Assembly: GCA_013348725.1 (NCBI GenBank)
Contig: CP054689.1
Location: 2,662,501 to 2,726,500, forward strand
From: Ectothiorhodospiraceae bacterium 2226
GTDB lineage: Bacteria > Pseudomonadota > Gammaproteobacteria > GCA-013348725
DNA: 64,000 nt
Direction of reading: 5' to 3'
This document shows positions 40,397-48,487 of this stretch, one piece after another. How positions within the stretch are numbered: the first letter of the stretch is position 1; each line of letters opens with the position of its first letter. The translations under genes were made by a program, and so were the position numbers. The notes under the pieces are model-generated. The model did no database searches. It had not been told where the DNA came from and saw only the letters and a list, made by a program, of their open reading frames with translations.

Positions 40397-41482
40397 TCAT
40401 CGAGCTTCCCGCGGCCCACCGGCCGCGGCCAGATAGGCCGCCATCATCGCCTCTTCGTCGGCGGGCACCACCAGCACCGGGTGGCTGTCCGCCGCGTCGA
40501 GGCGTTCGGCGTGAGCCCCATTGCGCGCGTCGTCCAGTGCGAAGCCGAGAAACCCCAGGCGCGCGACGACCTGCGCCCGCACCGGCGCCGCGTGCTCGCC
40601 GATTCCGCCGGTGAACACCAGCCCGTCCAGCCCGCCGGCGTGCGCGGCCAGGCCGGCCAGCCCCGCGGCCACGCCGCGGCAAAAGTACTCCACCGCGAAC
40701 CGTGCCTCCGGCGCCGTGCTCTCGAGCAGGGTCTGCATGTCGCCCGACAGGCCGCCCGACAGCGCCTGCAGGCCGGAGCCGCGGTAGAGCGTCTCGCGCG
40801 CCGCCTCCAGTCCTGCCTCTTCCACCAGCGCCAGCACCACGCCGGGATCGAGGTCGCCGCTGCGCGTGCTCATCGGTATCCCGCCGAGCGGGGTGTACGC
40901 CATGGTGGTGTGGCTGGAGCGCAGGCCCTCGAGCAGGCACAGGCTGGCGCCGCTGCCCAGATGCGCCACCGCGATGCGTCCCTCCGCGGTGGCGCCCAAC
41001 AGCGCGGGCAGGCGGCGCGCGATGTGGGCGTAGTTGATGCCGTGAAAGCCGTAGCGCGGGTAAGCGCCCGGCACCGGGAGGCGGCGCGCGTGCGCAGGCA
41101 GGTTGTGGTGAAAGGCGGTGTCGTAGCAGGCCCACTGCGGCACGTCGGGGCCCAACAACTCTTCGCACAGCGCCACCCCGAGCAGGTTGCTGGGCTGGTG
41201 CAGCGGTGCCAGGCGGCATAGGTCCTGCAGGCGGCCGCGCTCCGCCTCATCCAGGCGCCGCACGGGCGCGGCGCAGTCGCCGCCGTGGGTGATGCGGTGC
41301 ACCACCGCCGCCGGGCGCGGGTCCGGCAGCGCCTCCAGCAGGGCGTGCAGCGCAGCGCGATGGTCGGGCGGACCGTCCCGGCCGATGCGTGCGTAGCGGT
41401 AGTCGCGCCGGTTGGCGCCGTCGAACAGCGCCGCCTTCAGGCTGGACGACCCGGCGTTGACGGCGAGCAGGGGGCGCATCAA
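40397..41482 (-). CDS. ackA: Acetate kinase
   Basis: A 361-residue acetokinase that transfers phosphate between acetyl phosphate and ADP to give acetate and ATP. It has the N-terminal LAVNAGSSSLKAAL, VVHRITHGGD, the active-site TAFHHNLPAHA with conserved His residues, HLGSGASLCLLEG and YTPLGGIPMSTRSGDLDPG, and the ATPase GGIGEHAAPVRAQV. At 361 residues it is shorter than the usual 395-400. It overlaps the stop of the phosphoketolase gene by four bases, so the two are coupled. Confidence 0.95.
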   Translation of the reverse strand: MMRPLLAVNAGSSSLKAALFDGANRRDYRYARIGRDGPPDHRAALHALLEALPDPRPAAVVHRITHGGDCAAPVRRLDEAERGRLQDLCRLAPLHQPSNLLGVALCEELLGPDVPQWACYDTAFHHNLPAHARRLPVPGAYPRYGFHGINYAHIARRLPALLGATAEGRIAVAHLGSGASLCLLEGLRSSHTTMAYTPLGGIPMSTRSGDLDPGVVLALVEEAGLEAARETLYRGSGLQALSGGLSGDMQTLLESTAPEARFAVEYFCRGVAAGLAGLAAHAGGLDGLVFTGGIGEHAAPVRAQVVARLGFLGFALDDARNGAHAERLDAADSHPVLVVPADEEAMMAAYLAAAGGPREAR

Positions 41483-43893
41483 ATGATGATCCCGTGCGGG
41501 CTGCGCCGTCCCTCCAGGGCATCGAGCTCGTCAGCCTCAAGCACCTCCTTCAAGTCGGCGCCGAGCGAGCGCGCCGCCGCGCGCACCACATGCGCCCAGG
41601 ACAGGCGATTCACGAACAGCATGCCGGCGGTGTTCAGCGTGCCGCCGTGGTTGGTGAAGCCCAGATGCACCGTGCGCCGGCCGGTGTCGAGCGGGCGCAG
41701 CACCCCGGCCATGACCTCGGGGCGGGTGTGGGAGGCGAACACGCGGTGTGGCACCGCGGCGGGGAACAGCCGCTCGCGCAGCTCGTCGGGGGCCTGGCAC
41801 TCGGCCTCGCGGCGCCCGCGCGGATCGCGAAAGCGGCCCGGCTCCACCAGGTAGTTGACCGCGCACGCCACGCCGCGCTCGCTCAGGCGCCGCGCCGCGC
41901 TCAGCACTTCATAGAACTGGAAGGCGCCGATCGCCGTGAGCAGCACCTGTGGCGCCGCGTCGCTGCACCAGTCCAGCCGCAAGCCGCCCTCGGCCAAGGC
42001 CTGCTCGGCGTGGGCGCGGTCGAAGTACTCGGGCACTGCGCTCTTAGGGACCACCAGCGTGAACACGCGCCCGTGGGTCGCGTAGCAGGCCGCGAGCGAG
42101 GCCGCCGCGGTGTTGTAGTCGGCCGGAAACAGCACGCGCGAGACGTCCGAGGGTTCGCCGAGCATGGCCTCGCACATCGCGGGGTCCTGGTGGGAGCGCT
42201 CGTTCTTGCCGTTTTCAAAGGTATTGGAGGTCAACACCAGCGGCACCGACAACCAGCCCGGCTGCTGGCCGCGGGCGAACATATGGTCGGCCCAAATGAC
42301 CTCCTGGCGCAGCGCACCGAGCATCTTGGGGCCGAAGGCCTCGTAGGTGACGGCGATGTTGATGCCGCCCTTGTTGCCGAGGCAGGCGCAGATCACCGCT
42401 TCTTCGTTGAGCGCGGTGATCACCTTGCCATGCAGTTCCTCGGCCAGGCCGTGCTCGCTCTCGGTGACGCGGTGGTTGAGCGCATCGAGCGTTGCGTTCA
42501 TGCGATTGGAGCGCATCTCGTCGGGGTTGCCGACGCGGGGGCGCAGGCGCGGGTTGGCACGCACGTAGGCCAGGAAGCCCTGATCGATGGCATCCATGGG
42601 ACTTTGGCGGTCGGGGTAGTCGGGATGGCGCCAGGGCAGCGCGACCTCCCGGTAGGGGAGCTCCGGCACGTAATCCACGCGCACGTCGCGGTTGGCAATG
42701 GGGTGGTCGCGCTCCGGCGGGCGGCGCGTGGTCTCGTGGTTGCGCAGCCGCGCGGCGGCGTCCTCGATCTGCGCGGCCGGCACGTACAGGCGCCGCGCGC
42801 TGTCATTGAAGTTGCGCGCCGCGCGCTCGTCCTCGGCAGGGTTGGTTTCCAGGGGCAGGCCGTGCGCCGCATTGGTGCCGGCGCCGTAGAAACCCGCGCC
42901 CTTGAGTGCAACGGCGACGCCGTAGGGCATGCGCACGGGGTAGTGCGCCTCGCCCGCGCGCACCGCCTCGGCACGCTCGGCCAGGCGCTGCTCGCCGTCG
43001 AGGATCATGCAGGCGAAGGCGGCCGGGTCGGTGCCGTCGAACACCACCGGCTCGAAGCTATAGAGCTCCAGGTGGCGCTGAAAGGCGGCCAGCCCCTCGC
43101 CCTGGGAGAGCGTCGCGCGCTGGTCGATGCGCCGGCCGTTGTTGATCATGATCGGGATCACGCTGCCGCTGTCCTCGGCGCGCCACCAACGCGGGGCCCA
43201 GTCCGAGCCGCGCTGCTCCTCCCAGGCCCCGTCGGAGAGGAAGGCGATCAGCTGTTCGCCCGGCAGCGGCATGTGCACGTACTGCAACTCCGCGAAGCCG
43301 AGATAGCCGCCCTCGATAATGCCGCCGGCGGTGTTGACGTTGACGTGGCTCCCGAGCGGCGAGTCCTGATTGCCGCACGCGTCCAGACGGTAGGCATAGA
43401 AGTCGTTCACGTAGCGCGTCAGGCGCTCCTCGTCGAGCTTGCCGCCTTCCCCGCGGTAGCGCTCCGCGTGCGCGTCCAGCATGTTGTCCAGCAGCAGGTT
43501 CACCGAATCGATGGCCGATACCGTATGACCTTGGCCCATGATCCAGCCCCGCGTCTGGCCGGAGAGGGCATTGGCCAGCATATAGCCGACGTAGGCCGGC
43601 ACCATGTTGAGCGAGCCGCCCGTGTGGCCCTGCGGATCGGGCTTGAAGTCCTGCGGCTCGAGCGGGCGCCCGTCCAGGTAAACCCGGCGGGCATAGGTCT
43701 CGTGCACCACCAGCCACATCGCGGCATTGGTCAGCATATCTGCGGCGATGAGCAGGTCCATCGGGTCGGCGCCGCCCGGACCGGGCGCGAGGCGCTCCAG
43801 AGTGCGTTTGACCCAGGCCTGGGTCTCGTCGCTGTGGCGTACGGCGCCGCGCCCGGCGGCCCAACTCTGAAAGCGTTGCTCTTGATCCTGCAT
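41479..43893 (-). CDS. xfp: Phosphoketolase (Xfp family)
   Basis: An 804-residue thiamine diphosphate enzyme splitting xylulose 5-phosphate (and usually fructose 6-phosphate) to acetyl phosphate plus glyceraldehyde 3-phosphate or erythrose 4-phosphate. Visible features are GPGHTV-like WIMGQGHTVSAID, the ThDP/Mg region near GDGAWEEQR-type LSDGAWEEQRGSDWAP, and HYPVRMPYGVAVALKGAGF. Length is right for the family. The next gene on the same strand is acetate kinase, converting its product acetyl phosphate to acetate with ATP formation. Confidence 0.95.
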   Translation of the reverse strand: MQDQEQRFQSWAAGRGAVRHSDETQAWVKRTLERLAPGPGGADPMDLLIAADMLTNAAMWLVVHETYARRVYLDGRPLEPQDFKPDPQGHTGGSLNMVPAYVGYMLANALSGQTRGWIMGQGHTVSAIDSVNLLLDNMLDAHAERYRGEGGKLDEERLTRYVNDFYAYRLDACGNQDSPLGSHVNVNTAGGIIEGGYLGFAELQYVHMPLPGEQLIAFLSDGAWEEQRGSDWAPRWWRAEDSGSVIPIMINNGRRIDQRATLSQGEGLAAFQRHLELYSFEPVVFDGTDPAAFACMILDGEQRLAERAEAVRAGEAHYPVRMPYGVAVALKGAGFYGAGTNAAHGLPLETNPAEDERAARNFNDSARRLYVPAAQIEDAAARLRNHETTRRPPERDHPIANRDVRVDYVPELPYREVALPWRHPDYPDRQSPMDAIDQGFLAYVRANPRLRPRVGNPDEMRSNRMNATLDALNHRVTESEHGLAEELHGKVITALNEEAVICACLGNKGGINIAVTYEAFGPKMLGALRQEVIWADHMFARGQQPGWLSVPLVLTSNTFENGKNERSHQDPAMCEAMLGEPSDVSRVLFPADYNTAAASLAACYATHGRVFTLVVPKSAVPEYFDRAHAEQALAEGGLRLDWCSDAAPQVLLTAIGAFQFYEVLSAARRLSERGVACAVNYLVEPGRFRDPRGRREAECQAPDELRERLFPAAVPHRVFASHTRPEVMAGVLRPLDTGRRTVHLGFTNHGGTLNTAGMLFVNRLSWAHVVRAAARSLGADLKEVLEADELDALEGRRSPHGIII

Positions 43894-44008
43894 GATGCGT
43901 CTCCCGTGAGTCCTCGGGTCGAGTCATTCCATGTGGCCTAGTCTAGCGGCCGGGACGTGCAGCGGTCGGCGTCGGCAAGTAGCCGCTGCTGCATGGGCTT
44001 AGGGTCGG

Positions 44009-44037
44009 TTGACACTGTGATGCCTAACAACTAAAGG
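44009..44037 (+). promoter_or_regulatory. Possible promoter for the sulfite dehydrogenase gene
   Basis: TTGACA (44009-44014), a 17-base spacer and a weak -10 TAAAGG (44032-44037). The -35 is a perfect consensus match; the -10 is poor, so an activator may be needed. The start codon is 58 bases downstream of the -10. Confidence 0.4.
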
Positions 44038-44095
44038 AAGTTGGATACGCTCCTCAGGGATGTAGGCGGCGTTTACCGGAGGCAGGAGGATGGCC

Positions 44096-45445
44096 ATGGA
44101 TAGGAAATCTGGACGGCTCTCGTGGGACGGGCTCCGCGGACGTGTGCAAGATGCGGGCGCGCCCCCCGAGGCCGTGGATAGGCTGGTCGAACTGGAGGGA
44201 CGGCGCAAGTTTTTCGGCCAGGTGGGGCGCGGTGGCGCGACGCTGGCCATGCTCGGCTTCTTCGGCGCAGGGACCGAGGCGGCCATGCGCGGCCTGTTCG
44301 GGCGCGGGCTGATTCCTGTCGCCTGGGCGCAGGAGGTCACCGACGATCAGGCACGCCAGGCACTCCAGGAAACGGGCAAGGAGGGGATCACGGTCCACAA
44401 CGAGCGGCCGCTGAACGCCGAGTTCGGGGCGCACGAGCTGGCCGACGAGATCACGCCGATCAACCGACACTTCATCCGCAACAACGGGCTGATCCCCCAG
44501 CGGGCATTTCAACAGGACCTTCAGGGCTGGGCATTGGAGATCGACGGCGAGGTGAATCAGCCGCTCAAGCTCACCATGGAGCAGATCCGCAATATGCCGG
44601 CGCGCACCATCCAAGCCTCGCTCGAGTGCGGCGGCAATGGCCGCTCCTTGTTCGATCCACCGGTGCGCGGCAACCAGTGGCGCCAGGGGGCGATCGGTTG
44701 TTCGGAATGGACCGGGGTCTCGCTCGGCGACGTGCTGCGCGAGGCGGGGTTGCGCGACTCGGCGGTCTACACGGGACATTACGGCGAGGATCCACCGCTG
44801 GCGGGTGACGAGGTGCCGATCTCGCGGGGCGTGCCCATCGACAAGGCGATGGAGGAACATACCCTGCTTGCGTACCAGATGAACGGGGAAGATCTGCCGG
44901 CGGTGCACGGCTTCCCACTACGGATCGTGGTGCCGGGTTGGGTCGGCAGTTGCTCGCAGAAGTGGCTGACGCGCATCTGGGTGCGCGATCAGGAGCACGA
45001 TGGGCCCAAGATGCTGGGTTACTCGTATCGTATGCCCGCGTATCCGGTTGCCCCGGGCGAAGACGTGCCCGAGGAGGACATGGAGGTCGCCAAGGACTGG
45101 CCGATCAAGTCGATGATCACCGGACCCGCCGAGGGATCGGAGCATGCCGCCGGCGCGGTGACCGTCACCGGGCACGCCTGGGCGGGCGAGCACGAGGTGG
45201 AGCGGGTGGAGGTATCCATCGACTTCGGCAACACCTGGACCGAGGCGGAGCTTCGGGATCCGGCCAACAAGTACGCATGGCAGCAGTTCGAGGCCGAGGT
45301 CGAGCTGCCGGGCCGGGGCTATTACGAGATCTGGGCGCGCGCCTTCGACGACGAGGGGAACGGCCAGCCCTTCCGGCAGCCGTGGAACCCGCGCGGCTAC
45401 ATGGGCAACGTGGTGCATCGCGTGCCGGTACGGGTCACGGCATAA
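44096..45445 (+). CDS. sorA: Molybdenum sulfite dehydrogenase (SorA/SoxC-like)
   Basis: A 449-residue sulfite oxidase-family enzyme. A twin-arginine leader (RRKFFGQVG at 36-44, cleavage likely near VAWA-Q at 78) sends it to the periplasm folded with its cofactor. The molybdopterin domain shows RNNGLIPQ and the Mo-ligand Cys178 in SLECGGNGR, plus IVVPGWVGSCSQKWLTRI; the C-terminal dimerisation (Mo-co_dimer) domain starts near MITGPAEGSEH. It oxidises sulfite, or a sulfane substrate in the SoxC branch, passing electrons to cytochrome c. Start at 44096 fits AGGAGG. The cytochrome gene follows after 153 bases. Confidence 0.9.
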   Translation: MDRKSGRLSWDGLRGRVQDAGAPPEAVDRLVELEGRRKFFGQVGRGGATLAMLGFFGAGTEAAMRGLFGRGLIPVAWAQEVTDDQARQALQETGKEGITVHNERPLNAEFGAHELADEITPINRHFIRNNGLIPQRAFQQDLQGWALEIDGEVNQPLKLTMEQIRNMPARTIQASLECGGNGRSLFDPPVRGNQWRQGAIGCSEWTGVSLGDVLREAGLRDSAVYTGHYGEDPPLAGDEVPISRGVPIDKAMEEHTLLAYQMNGEDLPAVHGFPLRIVVPGWVGSCSQKWLTRIWVRDQEHDGPKMLGYSYRMPAYPVAPGEDVPEEDMEVAKDWPIKSMITGPAEGSEHAAGAVTVTGHAWAGEHEVERVEVSIDFGNTWTEAELRDPANKYAWQQFEAEVELPGRGYYEIWARAFDDEGNGQPFRQPWNPRGYMGNVVHRVPVRVTA

Positions 45446-45461
45446 AAGAGCAGCGGGGACG

Positions 45462-45486
45462 TGCGCTCGGCCGCTGGCCGAGCGCA
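45462..45486 (+). terminator. Strong hairpin between sorA and its cytochrome gene
   Basis: TGCGCTCGGCC (45462-45472) pairs perfectly with GGCCGAGCGCA (45476-45486) across a three-base loop, 17 bases past the sorA stop. No U-tract follows, so it may be a transcript-stabilising or attenuating structure rather than a full terminator. Confidence 0.5.
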
Positions 45487-45532
45487 TGGCGCCTCGCACC
45501 CTCCCGCTTTACTCTACAATCCAGCACATACG

Positions 45533-45546
45533 TGTCACATGTAACA
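45533..45546. promoter_or_regulatory. Near-perfect 14-base palindrome ahead of the cytochrome gene
   Basis: TGTCACATGTAACA matches its own reverse complement except at the two mirrored fourth positions (TGTnACATGTnACA). It lies 13 bases after a TACAAT -10-like element (45515-45520) and 53 bases before the start, a position suited to an operator. Confidence 0.45.
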
Positions 45547-45598
45547 AACGCCTGCGAGCGCCCCTCCAGTGCTCGCCGCGACCAGCCAAGGAGTTGTC

Positions 45599-46048
45599 AT
45601 GCGTAGCAAGCCCGTCTTTCGCCTTGGCGGCATCCTCTTCGCCGCCCTGCTACTGGCCGGTTGTCAGGATCAACAGACGCCGGGCGAGGATCCCATGGAC
45701 GCGCCGATGATGGAGCCTGGTGCGCAGGGACAGAATGGCGCCGACGGTGGCCAGGTGGCCGCGGCGGCGCCGCCTGGCGCCCCAGGCGGCGAGGGGGCGG
45801 GTGAGGAGCAAGTCGCCCAGGCCGAGGAGGGAGCGGCCGATGAGGCCAACCCGCAGCGCCTGTTCGAGCAGCACTGCAGTGTCTGCCATACGTTGGACCT
45901 CCCGCGCTCCCAGCGGCTGAATCTGCAGACCTGGCGTGATGTGGTGGACGACATGGTGGATTTCGGCATGACCTGGGTCAGTGAGGAGGAGCAGGAACTC
46001 ATCATCGAGTACTTAGCAGAGAATTACGGACCGGGTTCACCGCGCTGA
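45599..46048 (+). CDS. sorB: Lipoprotein cytochrome c of the sulfite dehydrogenase
   Basis: A 149-residue lipoprotein cytochrome with lipobox LAGC (Cys22), a long Gly/Ala/Glu-rich flexible tether (about 23-85) and a heme domain with Cys93-S-V-Cys96-His97. The distal ligand is likely Met in DFGMTWVSEEEQ, and the domain ends YLAENYGPGSPR. The pattern is that of SorB-type electron acceptors for sulfite dehydrogenase. A ribosome site AAGGAG precedes the start. It probably has its own regulatory region between the two genes. Confidence 0.88.
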   Translation: MRSKPVFRLGGILFAALLLAGCQDQQTPGEDPMDAPMMEPGAQGQNGADGGQVAAAAPPGAPGGEGAGEEQVAQAEEGAADEANPQRLFEQHCSVCHTLDLPRSQRLNLQTWRDVVDDMVDFGMTWVSEEEQELIIEYLAENYGPGSPR

Positions 46049-46133
46049 GTAATCGGCCGATGGCGCGAGGCCGCTCGATGATCCCTTATGCGCGGCGGCG
46101 TTCCAGGATCCGCTTGATCTCCTCCGCCGGCTC

Positions 46134-46577
46134 CTAGATATCCTCCAGAAACAGCGGCCGCCCATAGAGGCGTACCGACAACCCGTCGGCCCGCGCCTGC
46201 AGGCGGCCACCCTCGTTCATGTGCAGCGCAAGGCGCACTGTCCCGCGCGGCACGGGCAGTGGCAGCAGATCCTGCGCTACACCCGCCAGCTCCAGCTCCG
46301 CCGCGCGTATGGCATCGGCGGTCCCCGCCTGCGTGTGATCCTCCAACTCGGCCTTGTGCAGGATGAGGTCCGCCTCCTGGCTCCACGCACTCCCATGATC
46401 GCAGCCGGGACGGCCGGCGCTCTTGTGGATGTACGCCGCCGAGAGCGCGATATGCAGATCGCGCCCCTCCCAGCGGGCGCCGCTGTAGCGGGAGTAGAGT
46501 AAGTCGATGGCGCTGTTCACTGTGGAGTTGGGTTCGTCCGAGGGGCCGAGTCTGGCATCATGGGCCCCTTCATGCAT
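46134..46577 (-). CDS. Hypothetical protein ending at an in-frame amber codon
   Basis: A 147-residue soluble protein starting MHEGAHDARLGPSDEPN and ending LYGRPLFLEDI at a TAG. Strand-rich second half with GTVRLALHMNEGG. No named domain. The same frame continues past the TAG for 15 codons (EPAEEIKRILERRRA) to a TAA at 46086-46088, and that tail looks like a genuine amphipathic helix, so the family's normal end may be there. The TAG could be a recent mutation, a sequencing error or a readthrough site. Divergent from the DedA gene, 39 bases away. Confidence 0.6.
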   Translation of the reverse strand: MHEGAHDARLGPSDEPNSTVNSAIDLLYSRYSGARWEGRDLHIALSAAYIHKSAGRPGCDHGSAWSQEADLILHKAELEDHTQAGTADAIRAAELELAGVAQDLLPLPVPRGTVRLALHMNEGGRLQARADGLSVRLYGRPLFLEDI

Positions 46578-46616
46578 TGCGAGGGCGCCTTGCAGCTAAC
46601 TTAGCAGAGGTCTGCC

Positions 46617-47243
46617 GTGGTGGGGGTCGAGGAGGCCGCGCGCGAGGAAGAGTTGCGCGCCGTGACGGCGTGGCTGGTCGAGCACGCCGATTGGGTCGGC
46701 GTGATCATGTTCGGCGTGTTGTTCGTCGAAGCCCTGCCGCCGGTGGGTTTCTTCGTGCCGCTCAGCGTGATCATGCTGGGGGTCGGTGCGCTGGTCGGCA
46801 CTCAAGCGCTGCCGTGGATGCCGGTGCTGCTCGGCGCGGTCATGGGGGCCATCGCCGGCACCAGCGTGACGTATGGGGTGGCACGACACTATCGGACCCG
46901 CCTGCTCGGGCTGCCGGTATTGCGCACCCGGGCCCGCTGGGTGGCGCGCGCCTCGAGATTCTTCGCGCGCTATGGGGGGCTCGCGTTGTTCGGCGGGCGG
47001 TTCACCAAACCCCTGCGGCTGAGCCTGCCGCTGGTGGCGGGCGTGTCCGGTATGCGCCCCTTGCCGTTCCTGCTCTACAACGTGCTGTCCGCCTTGTCGT
47101 GGGTCAGCGTGTACTTGATGCTGGGCGGCGTGGTCGGACGGGTGGCCGCCTATCTGGGGCTCGAACTCGCCGGGGCGTTGCTGGTGGCGGTACTGCTGGT
47201 GTGGATCGGGGTGCGTACCTGGCAGCGGCGCTATGCGAGTTAG
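46617..47243 (+). CDS. DedA family membrane protein
   Basis: A 208-residue DedA/SNARE-associated protein with GTG start. Topology: an amphipathic N-terminal helix, then about five helices. DedA features: FVEALPPVGFFVPLSVIML near residue 40 (the E-x3-P-x-P type motif), GAIAGTSVTYGVARHY, then FFARYGGLALFGGRFTKPLRLSLPLVAGVSGM, the G-R-F-x(n)-R-x(n)-G motif. Members are lipid scramblases/proton-linked transporters needed for envelope integrity. Follows no gene on its strand. Confidence 0.9.
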   Translation: MVGVEEAAREEELRAVTAWLVEHADWVGVIMFGVLFVEALPPVGFFVPLSVIMLGVGALVGTQALPWMPVLLGAVMGAIAGTSVTYGVARHYRTRLLGLPVLRTRARWVARASRFFARYGGLALFGGRFTKPLRLSLPLVAGVSGMRPLPFLLYNVLSALSWVSVYLMLGGVVGRVAAYLGLELAGALLVAVLLVWIGVRTWQRRYAS

Positions 47244-47272
47244 GCGCGCGCCGGAGTGGAGGACCGTCCGTC

Positions 47273-47479
47273 TTACAGCCGCTTCTTGTGCGCCGGCCAC
47301 GCCCCGAATACAAGATAGAAGAAAGGAATGAGATTGATGCCGGGCACCATCATCCAGATGCCCCACCAAGCGGGAAAGCCCGCCTTCGCGAAAATCCGCG
47401 CCCAGCAGTAGCCGAAAAAGACGGCGGCGCCCGCCACGGCAACCAGCGTCAGGACGTCCTGCGCGGTGTCATCCAGCAT
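47273..47479 (-). CDS. Small two-helix membrane protein
   Basis: A 68-residue protein with two predicted transmembrane helices (about 8-29 and 36-59) and a Gly/Trp-rich turn (GFPAWWGIWMMVPGINLIPFFY). The MVPGINLIPFFYLVFGAWP second helix resembles small proteins of the DUF5684/DUF805-like or signal-peptidase-partner kind, but no firm family. Basic end KKRL. Ribosome site GAGGTGGGAAGATC precedes it. Convergent with DedA. Confidence 0.65.
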   Translation of the reverse strand: MLDDTAQDVLTLVAVAGAAVFFGYCWARIFAKAGFPAWWGIWMMVPGINLIPFFYLVFGAWPAHKKRL

Positions 47480-47668
47480 GATCTTCCCACCTCATCGTAG
47501 CGGCCCGTGCTTGTTGTACTTGTGGGCGCGGCGGCCATGTTAGCGTCCCGGGCGCGGAATACAAGTGCGTGTGGCTTGGTGAGAATTTGCAGCCAACCAG
47601 GGCTGTGCAGCACAGCGCCGCCGTACTAACATTGCCCGGAAGTAGGGTTGCTCGAAGCGTACGCAAGC

Positions 47669-48487
47669 ATGTGGTGGACCTGGAAGGCCTGGTGGCGCCG
47701 ACGCGTCCTGAAGCGCGGATTGGTGCCGGTCGCCTCGTGGCGTGCGGCTGTCGCGGAGCTGCCATTGCTGGCGCGCTACACGCCGAGCGAGCAGCACCGC
47801 CTACGAGAACTCGCGACGCTGTTCTTGCACGAGAAGGTGATCGTCGGTGCGGGCGATTTGCAGCTGGAGGAGGCGATGCAGGTACGCATCGCGGCCCTGG
47901 CCTGTCTGCCGGTGCTGAACCTGGACCTCGACTACCTGCGCGGCTGGGTGGAGATCATCGTCTATCCCGGGCAGTTCACGCCCGAGCACGAGTACACGGA
48001 TGAAGCGGGCGTCGTGCACGTGACGCATCATCCCCTCGCCGGCGAGGCGTGGCTACAGGGTCCGCTGGTATTGTCCTGGGAGGACATCCTCGCCAGCGGC
48101 CGTGGCGACGGTTTCAACGTGGTCATCCACGAGCTGGCGCACAAGCTCGACATGCTCGATGGTGAGGCCAACGGCTTCCCGCCGCTGCATGAGGGCATGG
48201 CGGGGGAGGCCTGGACGCAGGCCTTCGCGGAGGCCTTCGCCGACATGCGGCGCCGTGACGAAGGCGGCGAGGACACCGTGCTGGATCCGTACGCGGCGGA
48301 GGATCCGGCGGAGTTCTTCGCCGTGATGAGCGAGGCGTTCTTCGAGACGCCGCACCTCTTGGCGCAGACGTATCCCGCCGTCTACGAGCAGTTACGCGTC
48401 TTTTATCGACAAGATCCGGACGCAGGGGGAACGATCAGCCATGAAGATGAGTACCGACACGCTGTCCGCCACGGCGCCCGCGGTTGA
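47669..48487 (+). CDS. mtfA: MtfA-like zinc metallopeptidase (M90)
   Basis: A 272-residue cytosolic peptidase of the M90/MtfA family. The active site is VIHELAHKLDMLDG with His154, Glu155 and His158; the third zinc ligand is one of the glutamates in AEFFAVMSEAFFE (about 214-226). The N-terminal region with LLARYTPSEQHRLRELATLFLHEK and the CLPVLNLDLDYL strand is typical. In E. coli MtfA regulates the glucose PTS via Mlc. Start at 47669 begins MWWTWKAWWRRR; a TTG seven codons earlier is possible. The last 47 bases overlap the following proton-channel gene, so coupling is strong. Confidence 0.9.
   Translation: MWWTWKAWWRRRVLKRGLVPVASWRAAVAELPLLARYTPSEQHRLRELATLFLHEKVIVGAGDLQLEEAMQVRIAALACLPVLNLDLDYLRGWVEIIVYPGQFTPEHEYTDEAGVVHVTHHPLAGEAWLQGPLVLSWEDILASGRGDGFNVVIHELAHKLDMLDGEANGFPPLHEGMAGEAWTQAFAEAFADMRRRDEGGEDTVLDPYAAEDPAEFFAVMSEAFFETPHLLAQTYPAVYEQLRVFYRQDPDAGGTISHEDEYRHAVRHGARG

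Noticed and set aside
44096-46048. A SoxCD sulfur dehydrogenase
   Set aside because: The Mo protein could fall in the SoxC branch, but the cytochrome is a 149-residue mono-heme lipoprotein rather than the larger di-heme SoxD, and no soxXYZAB genes are nearby; SorAB-like is the safer call.
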